Origin: Cryptosporangium arvum DSM 44712
GTDB taxonomy: Bacteria > Actinomycetota > Actinomycetes > Mycobacteriales > Cryptosporangiaceae
Reading direction: 5' to 3'
Assembly: GCF_000585375.1 (NCBI RefSeq)
Contig: NZ_KK073874.1
Location: 4,929,251-4,993,250 of the forward strand
Length of the DNA: 64,000 nucleotides
Shown: positions 25,487 through 33,938 of the stretch, piece by piece
How the letters are laid out: each line of letters starts with the position of its first letter
Position numbering within the stretch: the first letter of the stretch is position 1
Notes under the pieces: model-generated
Told to the model about the DNA's origin: nothing
The model's database searches: none
What the model saw: the letters and a program-made list of their open reading frames with translations, nothing else
Program-made: the position numbers and the translations under genes

Positions 25487-26470
25487 TCACCGGACGAACG
25501 GCAGCACCTCCTCGGCGAGACGTGCGATGCAGTCCAGCGTGCGGCCGCGGTCGCCGCCGGCCTCCACCGCGAGCAGCAGCCGCCCGGCGCCGGTGATCTC
25601 GCGCGACCGCCGGAGCCGCTCGACGCAGAGCCCGGCGTCGCCGACCGGGTGCAGGTCGACCAGCCGGTCGGCGTAGGCGTCCGGGTCGCGGCCGGTGCCG
25701 TCGGCGCCGTCCAGCCGGACGTACTCCGCGGTGCGCGCGAGCCAGGCCCGTAGCGGCGCGTGGACCGCGGCCCGCGCCTGGTCGACCGTGTCGGCGACGT
25801 ACGCGAGGTGGGCGACCGCCGGTGGCGGCACGGTACCGCCGGTGTACGCCGCGTACCGGTCGAGCAGGACCCGGTGTTCGGCCGGTGCGGCGTGCATACC
25901 GAGCAGGAGCGGCAGGCCGCGGGCGGCGGCGACGTCGACCGACGCGGCCGTGGTCGCCGCGATGCGCACCCGCGGCGGCGTGGTGGGGCGGGGTACCACG
26001 CGCACCGGCCGGAACCGGTGCGCTACGCCGTCGGCGCCGACCCTGCGCGCACCGGACAGCCACTCCAGCAGCAGGTCGAGCGACTCCGCGAACCCCTCGG
26101 TGTAGCGGGGCAGGCCGGTGCCGAGCACCTCCAGGTCGACCCACGGCCCGCCCCGGCCGACGCCCAGCTCGAACCGGTCCCCGGCCACGGCCGCCAGCAG
26201 CGCGGTCTCCTCGGCGAGCGCGACCGGGTGCCGCGCCGGGAGGATCGCGGCCGCGGTGCCGACCGTGATCCGCCGGGTGCGGCCGAGCACGTACGCGGCC
26301 AGCGCGACCGCGGAGGGGCAGGCGCCGTAGGTCAGGAAGTGGTGCTCGGCCAGCCAGACGCCGTCGAACCCGGCGTCCTCGGCGGCGACCGCGTAGTCGA
26401 CGGTGTCGCGCAGCGCATCGCCGTGCCGGTCGCCGCCGTGCACCCCGGCCAGGAGGAACAGATCGATCAT
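25487..26470 (-). CDS. LLM-class flavin-dependent oxidoreductase (luciferase-like)
   Basis: 327 residues of the bacterial luciferase-like TIM-barrel family that uses FMN or F420. Family marks are EDAGFDGVWLAEHHFLTYGACPS, LGRTRRITVGTAAAILPARHPVALAEE and DRFELGVGRGG. The EHHF segment and the size are closer to FMN-dependent monooxygenases of the luxAB-like group. The ATG overlaps the stop of an eight-codon leader frame (see that entry). It lies 67 bp downstream of the amidohydrolase-like gene in the same direction, suggesting an operon for an unknown degradation pathway. Confidence 0.82.
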   Translation of the reverse strand: MIDLFLLAGVHGGDRHGDALRDTVDYAVAAEDAGFDGVWLAEHHFLTYGACPSAVALAAYVLGRTRRITVGTAAAILPARHPVALAEETALLAAVAGDRFELGVGRGGPWVDLEVLGTGLPRYTEGFAESLDLLLEWLSGARRVGADGVAHRFRPVRVVPRPTTPPRVRIAATTAASVDVAAARGLPLLLGMHAAPAEHRVLLDRYAAYTGGTVPPPAVAHLAYVADTVDQARAAVHAPLRAWLARTAEYVRLDGADGTGRDPDAYADRLVDLHPVGDAGLCVERLRRSREITGAGRLLLAVEAGGDRGRTLDCIARLAEEVLPFVR

Positions 26471-26493
26471 TCGATGATGAATATCATGTTCAT
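26467..26493 (-). CDS. Possible eight-codon leader peptide coupled to the LLM gene
   Basis: On the minus strand, GGAAGG lies six bases before an ATG that encodes MNMIFIIE and stops in TGA overlapping the LLM start codon (ATGA). The LLM gene has no Shine-Dalgarno of its own, so translation through this mini-frame would deliver ribosomes to it. The region is strikingly AT-rich and also forms an inverted repeat (GATGAA at 26476, TTCATC at 26489), so it may serve as an operator instead. Confidence 0.4.
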   Translation of the reverse strand: MNMIFIIE

Positions 26494-26537
26494 CCGAAGC
26501 CTTCCGACCTCGACACGGGAAGAAGCGCGCCCACCGC

Positions 26538-27437
26538 TCAGCGCACGAGCCGGTTCGAGTTCGTCACCGCCATCACCCGGACCTCCTCGGCGCTGAACCC
26601 ATGGGCCAGCAGCCCGTCGGCGAGCAGCGCGAGGCCGTCCTCCACCGGTGGGTTGAACGGCTGCCCCAGGTCGCTGGAGAGCACCGAATGTTCCGGCCCG
26701 ACCGCCCGGATGTGCGCGTAGAACGTCTCCCACGCCACTTTGCCGGTGTGCGGCGTCGTGAAGCAGCGTTCCAGCAGCGCGCCCCGGGCGGCCAGCCGCC
26801 GCTGCACCTCCACCGGGACGCGCTGCGACGTGAACTCCGGGTGCGTGACGACGATCCGGCGCACGCCCGCGTCGACCGCCGCGTCCACCGCCGCGAGGAT
26901 CTCGTCGCCGGACAGATGGCCGGTCGCGAGCGCCATGTCGTGTTTCGCGACGAGCGTCAGCACGTTCAGCAGTTCCGGGACGACCCGGCCGCGCGCGTCG
27001 ACCACCGCGACCGCCGGAGCGAGAATGCCCTGGTCGGAGAGTTCCTGCTGCACCTGGGCCCACATCGGCGGGGTGGCGCCCTCCGGCGCTCGGGCCTGAT
27101 CCGTGCGCTGGTTGGCACTGTCCACGGTGGGCAGCCACACCACCCGCGCGCCCTGGCGCCCGGCGATCTCCACCGCGACCGGGTTGAGCCCACCCACCGA
27201 CGCGTTCAGCGTGATCGCGCCGACCGTGTCGACCTCGGGAACGACACCGCGCACGACCGCGGCGCGCTCGGCCGTCGGCGCGTAGTGCGACTTCAGAACC
27301 ACCCCCGCCAGTCCGACGTCGTGCAGCCGCCGGGCGAGCGTCACGTCGTCGATCCGGCGCTCCACGACGTCCGGCGCGACGTGGACATGGGTGTCGTACG
27401 CGCCACGCACGAGCTCGCGCGCCTGAGCACTCGGCAT
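26538..27437 (-). CDS. Amidohydrolase-like protein (DUF6282 type)
   Basis: 299 residues with a metal-dependent hydrolase look: an N-terminal YDTHVHVAPD motif (HxH metal ligands), a Lys in VVLKSHYAPT, a His in VTHPEFTS and an Asp in VLSSDLGQP. This pattern fits the amidohydrolase superfamily, and the sequence most resembles the uncharacterised DUF6282 group. It is cytoplasmic and lacks a signal peptide. The substrate is unknown. The flavin oxidoreductase 67 bp downstream may act on the same compound. It is divergent from the DUF998 protein gene. Confidence 0.7.
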   Translation of the reverse strand: MPSAQARELVRGAYDTHVHVAPDVVERRIDDVTLARRLHDVGLAGVVLKSHYAPTAERAAVVRGVVPEVDTVGAITLNASVGGLNPVAVEIAGRQGARVVWLPTVDSANQRTDQARAPEGATPPMWAQVQQELSDQGILAPAVAVVDARGRVVPELLNVLTLVAKHDMALATGHLSGDEILAAVDAAVDAGVRRIVVTHPEFTSQRVPVEVQRRLAARGALLERCFTTPHTGKVAWETFYAHIRAVGPEHSVLSSDLGQPFNPPVEDGLALLADGLLAHGFSAEEVRVMAVTNSNRLVR

Positions 27438-27526
27438 CTGTCCTCACCTCACGGAGGGCTGGGTCTACCCCGACGCGATACCTGTCCCCCGTGCCGCGGC
27501 GGCCGACGCCTGATGAGCTGTGCGGT

Positions 27527-28063
27527 ATGAAACGAATCCTCGGGGCGGTCGCGCTGGCCACCGCCGGCGCCGCGTTCTTCGTCGGCCAATGGGTGGTGCA
27601 GTGGGCCTGGACCGAACCGTTCAGCTGGGCCGACAACAACATCAGTGACCTCGGCGAGGTGAGCGCGCCGTGGCACCAGCTGATGAACACCGTGTTCGTG
27701 CTCAACGGCGTGCTGGTGGCCGCCGGAGCGGTGACGCTGTTCCGGGGCGTCGTGCGGTACCTGCTGCTGGCCGCGGCCGTCGGCTGCGTCCTGGTCGGCC
27801 TGGCGCCGGCCGACGTCGACGAGAACACGCACGTGGTCGGCGCGGCGCTGGTGTTCGTACTCGGCAACCTCGGGCTGATCGCCACCCGGCGCCGGCTGGC
27901 GGTGCTCTTCGGCGTCGTGGGGCTGATCGCGACCGGGCTGCACGTGACGCGGCACGGCCTCGGGATCGGGGTCGCGGGCATGGAGCGGGTCGCGGTCTAC
28001 CCACTGTTCGTCTGGTTCCTCATCGAGGGCGTGACGCGTCTGCGCGAAAAATCCGCTTCGTAG
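27527..28063 (+). CDS. DUF998 integral membrane protein
   Basis: 178 residues with six hydrophobic helices. The pattern NNISDLGEVSAPWHQLMNTVFVLNGVL after the first helix is typical of DUF998 proteins, whose function is unknown. The ATG at 27527 follows a weak Shine-Dalgarno and directly precedes the first helix. The stress-protein gene follows 14 bp later in the same direction, so the two may be co-transcribed. Confidence 0.75.
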   Translation: MKRILGAVALATAGAAFFVGQWVVQWAWTEPFSWADNNISDLGEVSAPWHQLMNTVFVLNGVLVAAGAVTLFRGVVRYLLLAAAVGCVLVGLAPADVDENTHVVGAALVFVLGNLGLIATRRRLAVLFGVVGLIATGLHVTRHGLGIGVAGMERVAVYPLFVWFLIEGVTRLREKSAS

Positions 28064-28077
28064 GTGATCATCGGAGT

Positions 28078-28947
28078 ATGTCCGATGCACCAGGGATCAC
28101 GGTGGGCGTCGACGGCTCGGCGCCGGCGAGGACGGCCCTCGACTGGGCCGTGGGGTACGCCCGGGTCCGTTCGCTGCCGCTGGCCGTGGTCACCGGGGTC
28201 GGTTGGCCCGGGGAACCGTCGGCGTTCGGCGCCCGGCGCGTCGCGCGGCTGAAGGACGCGGCCCGGACCGACGGCGAGCACCTGCTCGCGCGGACGGTCG
28301 ACGACGTGCGGGCCGAGTTCCCGGAGCTTCCGGTCACCGGGCAGGTGAGCGACGAGACCGGTGTCCGGGCGCTGCTGGCCGCGGCGCCGTCGAGCGACAC
28401 GGTCGTGGTCGGCAGCTGGGGCCTGGACCCGGCGGCGGGCCTGCTGCTCGGCTCGGTGTCGGCCGCGGTCGCGGCGCACTCCCCCGTCCCGGTGGTCGTC
28501 GTGCACGACGACCGGCGGCCCGGCCCCGACGCGCCGGTCGTCGCCGGCATCGACGGCTCCGCGCCGGACGACACGACCCTCGGTACCGCATTCGCCGAGG
28601 CCGAACGGTGGGCCGCGCCGCTGGTCGTGGTGCACGCGTGGAGCGACGTCAGCGTCGTCGGCATGTTCGGTTCGGCCGCGGTCCCGAGCTGGATCGAGGC
28701 CCGGCACGAGGCCGACGAGCTGATCGAACACCAGGTCGGCCCGTGGCGGGCGAAGTACCCCGGGGTGCGTGTCGGCACGGTGGCCGAACGCGAACAACCG
28801 GCACGGGTGCTCGAAAGGCTCTCCGCTACCGCGGGCCTCACCGTGGTGGGTGCGCACGGGCGGGGCGGGTTCAGCGGGATGCGGCTCGGGTCGGTGGCCC
28901 GGCGGCTGGTGCACCACGCCGACGGTCCGCTGCTGGTGGTGCGCTAG
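28078..28947 (+). CDS. Universal stress protein, tandem UspA domains
   Basis: 289 residues made of two Usp domains. Domain 1 (about 6-145) starts TVGVDGSAPARTALDWAV and ends in the ATP-binding pattern VVVGSWGLDPAAGLLLGSVSAAVAAHSPVPV. Domain 2 (about 155-288) starts VAGIDGSAPDDTT and ends GAHGRGGFSGMRLGSVARRLVHHADGPLLVV. Both keep the G-x2-G-x9-G-S/T-type nucleotide site. Such proteins accompany hypoxia or dormancy responses in actinobacteria. It is convergent with an Acg-type nitroreductase (4-bp overlap), and decayed copies of both families lie just beyond, so the locus looks like part of a DosR/DevR-type stress regulon. Confidence 0.9.
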   Translation: MSDAPGITVGVDGSAPARTALDWAVGYARVRSLPLAVVTGVGWPGEPSAFGARRVARLKDAARTDGEHLLARTVDDVRAEFPELPVTGQVSDETGVRALLAAAPSSDTVVVGSWGLDPAAGLLLGSVSAAVAAHSPVPVVVVHDDRRPGPDAPVVAGIDGSAPDDTTLGTAFAEAERWAAPLVVVHAWSDVSVVGMFGSAAVPSWIEARHEADELIEHQVGPWRAKYPGVRVGTVAEREQPARVLERLSATAGLTVVGAHGRGGFSGMRLGSVARRLVHHADGPLLVVR

Positions 28948-29882
28948 CCGGCGATCACGTCGGCCCGGCGCGGGGTCGGCGGCACCGCGTCGCTGGTCGC
29001 CGGCACCCCGATCCGCAGGGCGACCTGGGCCTCGCCGAGGTTGTCGAGCAGCCGGTGGAGCATCGCCCGGGACGCGGGCACCTCGACCACGTCGGTCATC
29101 GGGGACACGGCCAGGCCGGCGGCGGTGGTCGCCAGCAGCGCGGCGCTCATCGCCTCGCCCGCGGCCAGCCAGTCGGCCGGGCTGTCGCCGACCGTCCACA
29201 GCACCAGGTAGCGGGCGCCGCCGTCGTGGCCGGGCCCGGGGAGGAGGCCCTCCGCGCCGTCCGGGAAGAACGACCGGAGCGGCACCTTGCGCGGCGTCGG
29301 CGCGACCGTGGACCCCGGTGCGACCCCGTCGGCCGACGACGCCGGGCGGTGCGTCCACTCGGCGAGTTCGGCCTGGTAGGCGACGTCGTTCTCGTCGAGC
29401 TCCCCGGCTCGGGCCGCGGTCACCTGGAACCGCACGAGCGAGTCGGCGTCGAGCTCGGCGACGTACACACCCCGGGCCTCGGCGACGTCGCGCAGCCGGT
29501 CGACGAACCCGTCCGGCACCGGGGTGTCGGCGAACGGGCGCCGGTCGGTGTGCCGCTCCGGGATCGCGTCGCGCAGGTTCGTGCCGGTGGGCTGCGCGGT
29601 GCCGGTGACCGTGATCCGGGCCAGCAGGTCGCCGTCGACGCCGCGCTCGACGCTGGTGCGGTGCCCCTCGGCGGCCAGCGCCACCAGCGCGTGGTGCAGG
29701 GCCACCCCGCAGCTGACGGTCAACATGCGGCCCTCGGGGTCGGTCACCGGGAGCAGGCGGCTGCGGTCGGCGTGCAGTTCCAGCGCGTCGCCGCGGACCT
29801 CCCAGCGCCACGGCTGGGTGTTGAAGATCGACGGGGCGTGCCGGGCGGTCTCCGCCGCGCTCCGCAGGATGGTGCTGGTCAT
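28944..29882 (-). CDS. Acg-family nitroreductase-like protein
   Basis: 312 residues of the two-domain nitroreductase family represented by mycobacterial Acg (Rv2032). Marks are ARHAPSIFNTQPWRWEV at the N-terminus, IPERHTDRRPFADTPVP in the middle and DSPADWLAAGEAMSAALLATTAAGLAVSP in the C-terminal half. Acg proteins bind FMN but appear to sequester it rather than reduce nitro compounds, and they belong to the DosR dormancy regulon. Usual length is about 330. A DosR-box-like sequence lies about 64 bp upstream, and a universal stress protein gene is convergent with it. Confidence 0.85.
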   Translation of the reverse strand: MTSTILRSAAETARHAPSIFNTQPWRWEVRGDALELHADRSRLLPVTDPEGRMLTVSCGVALHHALVALAAEGHRTSVERGVDGDLLARITVTGTAQPTGTNLRDAIPERHTDRRPFADTPVPDGFVDRLRDVAEARGVYVAELDADSLVRFQVTAARAGELDENDVAYQAELAEWTHRPASSADGVAPGSTVAPTPRKVPLRSFFPDGAEGLLPGPGHDGGARYLVLWTVGDSPADWLAAGEAMSAALLATTAAGLAVSPMTDVVEVPASRAMLHRLLDNLGEAQVALRIGVPATSDAVPPTPRRADVIAG

Positions 29883-29932
29883 CGCCGGTCCCCTTGGCTC
29901 GGTGGGTCTGTCGCGCCCAGCGTCGGCCCGGA

Positions 29933-30672
29933 TCACCGGTGCGGAGCAGGGTCGGAAGTCCCGAAAACGTCGGTCACCTGGTCGGCCGGGCGCCGCGGGG
30001 GTCGGTTCGTAGCCGAACCGCAGCACCATCTGCGGGGTTCCACCCTCCGACCAGCGGCGAGCCGCGCGCGGACGGCCGCCACCGCGATCGGCTGGGAGGA
30101 GATCGACGCGGTCAGGTCGGCCGCGGTCAGGTCGGCCGCGGTCGCGCGGAGCAGGACGTGCTGCCGCGCCTGCCGGTACGCACGTCCGCGGACCGGGTGG
30201 TCCCGCTGCTCGACAGTACGGCCAGGCACGGGTCGCTCTCGTGCGGCCGGCGCGGGGTGCCCAGGTGCGCGCCGTGGTCACGGCGCCGGAGCCGTTCGTC
30301 GGGGTTCGGTGCGCGGCGAGTCGGTCCGCGCGGATCCCGCTCGGTCGCCGGGCGCTCGCGCAGCCAGCGGCGGCGCTCCGCCGCGTACCCCGGGCGGCGG
30401 TCGAGTTCGTCGTCGTCGTCGGCGATCAGGTCGGCCACGGCGATCATCGCCGCCGGGCCCCGGACCGTCAGCAGGCACGCCTCGGCCGCGGCCGCGTCCA
30501 CGAGCGCGGCATCGGGCCCCGCCGCGTCCTCGTACGGACGCCGGTTCGAGTGCCGGTGCGGGATCGCGTCGATCAGCGCACGTTTGGCCGGGGTGACCGG
30601 GCGTTCACCCACCGGACGAACCCGGACCACGACGTGGTCGTCCGGGAATGCGTCGGTGACGGCGATCAAGCC
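29933..30672 (-). pseudogene. Decayed second Acg-family nitroreductase
   Basis: Three minus-strand frames carry collinear Acg-family segments: ALIDAIPHRHSNRRPYEDAAG with ECLLTVRGPA-like context (about 30600-30450), ESDPCLAVLSSSGTT (about 30240), then VLLRATAADLTA and SSQPIAVAAVRARL (about 30165-30080), and PQMVLRFGYEP (about 30040). At least two frameshifts are needed to join them. The first 60 or so residues are missing, their place taken by the 28-bp repeat array. It follows the decayed stress-protein gene in the same direction and precedes the intact nitroreductase. Confidence 0.72.
29946..29965 (-). promoter_or_regulatory. Possible DosR/DevR box
   Basis: Read on the minus strand, TTCGGGACTTCCGACCCTGC matches the left half of the mycobacterial DosR consensus (TTSGGGACTWW...) exactly and the right half in part (GACCC for GTCCC), 14 of 20 positions in all. 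It stands 64 bp before the nitroreductase start, a normal distance. It also coincides with the tail of a pseudogene, so chance is not excluded. Confidence 0.4.
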
Positions 30673-30758
30673 CGACCTCGGCGAAACCGAGGCGGACGTT
30701 GCCGGCCGCCGCCCCGGGGGCGAGCCGCGCGGCCCGGCCGGTGAGGTCGCCGGGGATG

Positions 30759-30936
30759 GGGCGGGGCGTAGTGCATTCTCGCCGCTGGGCGGGGCGTAGT
30801 GCATTCTCGCCGCTGGGCGGGGCGTAGTGCATTCTCGCCGCTGGGCGGGGCGTAGTGCATTCTCGCCGCTGGGCGGGGCGTAGTGCATTCTCGCCGCTGG
30901 GCGGGGCGTAGTGCATTCTCGCCGCTGGGCGGGGCG
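30759..30936 (+). repeat. 28-bp perfect tandem repeat, six copies plus a partial
   Basis: Six identical contiguous 28-bp units start at 30759, 30787, 30815, 30843, 30871 and 30899, with ten bases of a seventh. The unit begins GGGCGGGGCGTAGTGCATTC and ends TCGCCGCT. There are no spacers. All frames are open through it on the minus strand. Perfect identity in otherwise decaying DNA implies very recent expansion. Confidence 0.96.
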
Positions 30937-30947
30937 CGCTCGATCGC

Positions 30948-31400
30948 CAGGTGGCGCGGATGACCTTGCCGGCTTCGACCGGACCGTCGTTCACCACGAC
31001 GAGCGGGCACGGCGCCGACGCCGCCGCCGGCTCGACCCCGACCGGGCCGACGATCAGCCCGGTGACCGGGTCGAGCCGTCGGGATCCGATGACCAGCAGG
31101 TCGGCGTCGTCGGCCTCGGCGTGCAGCGCCGGAGTCCGAACGGGAGCGCGGTGCTCATGCGCAGGCCGGGCAGCATCATCTCCGCCCGGGTGGGCGCAGC
31201 GGCCGGCAACCACCGGGCGGCCGCCTCCGGCCCGGACCGTTCGATGCCCGGCACGGACGCGGTCGGGACGCGCAGCAACGGCCAGCTGAACCGTGCACGA
31301 TCCGGAGTTCGTGTCCACGCCGCGCGGCTTCCGCCGCCGCCCGATCGACAGCCCCATCGGTCTGGCCGGACCCGTCGGTGCCGACCACTACCGAGGTCAT
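30948..31400 (-). pseudogene. Decayed universal stress protein gene
   Basis: The start is intact: GAGGAG seven bases before an ATG and a Usp N-terminus MTSVVVGTDGSGQTDGAVDR followed by AAAEAARRGHELRIVH. The homology then moves to a second frame (SWPLLRVPTASVPGIERSG, PGLRMSTALPFG) and to a third (DLLVIGSRRLDPVTGLIVGP, PLVVVNDGPVEAGK), so there are at least two frameshifts. Only one Usp domain is represented before the repeat array. It pairs with the decayed nitroreductase downstream, mirroring the intact pair next door. Confidence 0.78.
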
Positions 31401-31781
31401 CGCGGATCTCCTCTCGTGGGTCCGAGCGTGCGGTGCGGCGGACGGGTTCGGGCAGGGCCGCGGGACCACTGCGGGAAGGACCAACGTCCCGTGGGTCGAC
31501 CTCGGATCCGAGCGCCGCCCTGCGGGCCATCCGGCCGGCGACGTGGATAGCGGAGTCCGCCGGTGGCCGCGCAGGCCGTGGCCGCTGGGGTCGAGACGGC
31601 GGAGTTCGGTGAGGGGCGGGGATCCGGGCCGTGACTGACCCGGGTGGGGCGCCGGACGGTACTTCGGGCTCGGAGGCTGGTGGCGGGAGACCGCCTTGGT
31701 GAAACGTCTGAAGCCCGCTGGAGAACGCCGGAGCTTCCGGGTGCCGTCGTGGCCGCACCCGGCTGGGGGTCGCGGGTGGGG
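31401..31781. other. Intergenic remnant without a recognisable gene
   Basis: About 380 bp between the decayed stress-protein gene and the insertion sequence. It contains the Shine-Dalgarno region of that pseudogene but no homologous coding segment, repeat or RNA gene that I can recognise. Confidence 0.5.
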
Positions 31782-31804
31782 CTAGGGCCTGTTTGAAAAG
31801 CTGG

Positions 31805-32257
31805 TCACCGTAGCCATTCGTTGATCGCGGCGATGTGCAGCGTCGTGAGAAAGCGGACGGCGAGTTTGTCGTAGCGAGTCGCGACCGCCCGGTAGCGCTT
31901 GAGGCGGTTGATCCCGCACTCGACCGCGTGGCGCTGCTTGTAGGTCTCGGCGTTGAACGTCGGTGGGCGGCCGCCGGCGCTGCCGCGACGTCGGCGGTGG
32001 GCCAACCGGTCGGCTGGTTCGGGGATGGTGGCGCGGATTCCGCGTCGGCGCAGGTAGACGCGGTTGGCGCGGGATCCGTAGGCCTTATCGGCTAGGACCC
32101 GCGCCGGCCGTGTCCTGGGCCTGCCGACTCGACCGGGGACACCGATCGCGTTGATCACCGGCTGGAACTGCGGCGCGTCTCCGGCCTGCCCGGCGGTGAC
32201 CAGCAGCGACAGCGGACGCTGTCCGCCCTCGGCCGCGAGATGGATCTTGGTGCTCAA
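31805..32257 (-). CDS. IS5-family transposase, OrfB part
   Basis: 150 residues from an in-frame TTG, but the frame is open upstream to about 32338, so it is probably made as an OrfA-OrfB fusion by minus-one frameshifting. It carries the second catalytic Asp ([15 protein letters not shown]) and the Glu ([27 protein letters not shown]) of the DDE triad. It ends 19 bp before the left end of the element. Confidence 0.88.
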   Translation of the reverse strand: MSTKIHLAAEGGQRPLSLLVTAGQAGDAPQFQPVINAIGVPGRVGRPRTRPARVLADKAYGSRANRVYLRRRGIRATIPEPADRLAHRRRRGSAGGRPPTFNAETYKQRHAVECGINRLKRYRAVATRYDKLAVRFLTTLHIAAINEWLR

Positions 32258-32676
32258 CCCGCCGCGTGACCGTCCCAGACCATGGTCGTTGGGCTCTGCG
32301 GTGCACCCTCCCGGCGGTTGTTTCTGATCGACCCCCTTTTACGGGCGCCCGCGGCGTGCTGGTGAGCCCGGACCACGGTGGAGTCGACGGACACGTCCCA
32401 GGTGATCAGCCCCCGGGCCTGGGCGCGGGACTGCAGATCGGACACGATGCGCGCCCAGGTCCCGTCCCGCTGCCAGTCCCGGAACAGCGCATACGCGGTC
32501 TCCCACGGCCCATACCGTTCGGGCAGGTCCCGCCACGGCGCCCCGGTCCTCACCCGCCACCGGATCCCATCAATGACCTGCCGCCGCGAACGCGGCGGCC
32601 GACCACCCGGCTTAGCCGACGGCAACACCGCCGACAAGACTTCCCACTCCGCATTCGTCAGATCACCACGAGCCAC
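32254..32676 (-). CDS. IS5-family transposase, OrfA part
   Basis: 140 residues: the N-terminal part of an IS5/IS427-like transposase ([42 protein letters not shown]) up to the first catalytic Asp region [22 protein letters not shown]. After this, an A4G5 tract (32332-32340 region, read on the minus strand as AAAAGGGGG) provides a slip site. The minus-one frame is blocked by TAA just before the tract and open after it, continuing without a break into OrfB through [19 protein letters not shown]. The frame-zero protein ends about 28 residues later. Confidence 0.88.
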   Translation of the reverse strand: MARGDLTNAEWEVLSAVLPSAKPGGRPPRSRRQVIDGIRWRVRTGAPWRDLPERYGPWETAYALFRDWQRDGTWARIVSDLQSRAQARGLITWDVSVDSTVVRAHQHAAGARKRGSIRNNRREGAPQSPTTMVWDGHAAG

Positions 32677-32713
32677 GCATCACCCAACGAACGAAGCGCT
32701 TTTCAAACACGCC

Positions 32714-33436
32714 CTAGGTCGTGAGGGCCCGGGCTATCAGGAGGACGGCGGCGGCCGCGGAGACGGCCAGGGTCGCGTGGCGTTGGACCGCTGGGGGGAT
32801 CGCGCCGGGGTGGCGGTGGGCGGCGGCCAGGCCGAGGACGGCTCCGGGGACGAGGAGCGGGGTCCAGCGCAGCGTGGTCAGCGCGGCGGGGGTCGTCACC
32901 GCGCCGCAGGCCAGCGTGAGGGCGGTGAGGACGGCGCCGCTGGCCGCTACCGCCGCGCGGCGGCGGGCCGGGGGCTCGGCGCCCAATGCGAGCGCGACCG
33001 GCGGACCGGTGAGCGCGGTGGTGCTCGCGAGCAGCCCGGCGGCCACGCCCGCGATCGGGAGGGTCGCGGGGCGCGTGTGCGCCGCGGGTCGCCGCAGACT
33101 CAGTGCGACCGCCACGAGCACGAACCCCCCACCCGACACCGCGAGCGATCGTGCGCCGATCAGCGTAGACACAAAGACGCCGAGCACGACGCCGGGGAAG
33201 CCGGTGACGGTGAGCAACCACAGCAGACGGCGGTCGAGGTCGTGGCGGTCGGTGCGGGCGACGACGGCGGACACCGCGCCGTTCACCACGAGCGCGGGCA
33301 GCGGCACCAGCGGCGGAGCGAGCAGCAGCGCGCACGGCACCAGCAGCAGGTTGAGCCCGAAACCGATCGACGCCTGCACGTAGGCACCGGCCGCGACCAC
33401 GACGGTGAGCAGGGCGAGAACCGCCCAGTCAGTCAC
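32714..33436 (-). CDS. TauE/SafE (TSUP) family permease
   Basis: 240 residues with about seven to eight hydrophobic helices; the N-terminal half contains VQASIGFGLNLLLVPCALLL and the glycine-rich TGFPGVVLGVFVSTLIG typical of TSUP anion exporters. Members move sulfite, sulfonates or organosulfur anions; the substrate here is unknown. Its TAG stop lies in the target duplication of the IS element. The start overlaps the small membrane-protein gene by 8 bp, so the two form an operon. Confidence 0.8.
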   Translation of the reverse strand: MTDWAVLALLTVVVAAGAYVQASIGFGLNLLLVPCALLLAPPLVPLPALVVNGAVSAVVARTDRHDLDRRLLWLLTVTGFPGVVLGVFVSTLIGARSLAVSGGGFVLVAVALSLRRPAAHTRPATLPIAGVAAGLLASTTALTGPPVALALGAEPPARRRAAVAASGAVLTALTLACGAVTTPAALTTLRWTPLLVPGAVLGLAAAHRHPGAIPPAVQRHATLAVSAAAAVLLIARALTT

Positions 33437-33845
33437 GGCTCGAGCGCGGCGAGGACGGCTGGGCGGGGCCGAACGTGCGCCAGGCCGTGGTCAGCAGGAG
33501 CGCACCGGCCACCGCTCCGACGGCGGGCGAGCCGACGAGCAGGCAGACCACGGCCACGATCAGGCCGAGCCAGACGACGATCCGGGCCGCGACGTCCAGG
33601 AGCGCGATGCCGGTCAGGTGGCCGCGGGTCCAGAACGGCAGCCACACGGACGCGACCGCGAGGAAGATCGCGCCGAACACCGCGAACATGATGACGACGG
33701 CCTCCGGCCACCCGATGTGACGGGTGAACGCGTACAGACCGGAGAGCAGGCAGCCGAGCCAGACCTTCGCGAACACCCAGCGACCGGCGCGTCCGACCAG
33801 GTCATCGCTCCCCGGATCGGGGTCGCTGCGCAATTGCGTGCTCAT
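33429..33845 (-). CDS. Small membrane protein of unknown function
   Basis: 138 residues. The ATG (GAGGAG four bases upstream) gives MSTQLRSDPDPG. Four hydrophobic segments follow: KVWLGCLLSGLYAFT, AVVIMFAVFGAIFLAVASVWL, TGIALLDVAARIVVWLGLIVAVVCLL and AVGAVAGALLLTTAW. No family is recognised. It overlaps the TauE/SafE gene and is probably co-translated with it. Confidence 0.7.
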   Translation of the reverse strand: MSTQLRSDPDPGSDDLVGRAGRWVFAKVWLGCLLSGLYAFTRHIGWPEAVVIMFAVFGAIFLAVASVWLPFWTRGHLTGIALLDVAARIVVWLGLIVAVVCLLVGSPAVGAVAGALLLTTAWRTFGPAQPSSPRSSRD

Positions 33846-33938
33846 CGCACTCCTCGGAGAACGGCTCTTGCCGTTCTCACCGATCGTGACATCAACCGTC
33901 AAGGAGCGCGACCGGATCGTCGCGGTTCGTGGCCGGGT

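Larger units (their letters stand above)
31786..32713 (-). mobile_element. IS5-family insertion sequence (two overlapping frames), complete
   Basis: A 928-bp element with 16-bp terminal inverted repeats, GGCCTGTTTGAAAAGC at the left and the complement of GGCGTGTTTGAAAAGC at the right (one mismatch). It is flanked by the 4-bp direct repeat CTAG (31782-31785 and 32714-32717), the target-site duplication. It encodes a DDE transposase in two frames. The right-hand CTAG contains the stop codon of the adjacent TauE/SafE gene, so insertion occurred exactly at that stop without damaging it. Intact ends, duplication and frames suggest a recent, possibly active copy. Confidence 0.9.

Noticed and set aside
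24324-26144. Long minus-strand frame across the chitinase and LLM genes
   Set aside because: It overlaps two well-supported genes, and its composition is typical of antisense frames in GC-rich DNA.
30759-30936. 28-bp repeats as a CRISPR array
   Set aside because: Units are contiguous with no spacers and no cas genes are nearby.
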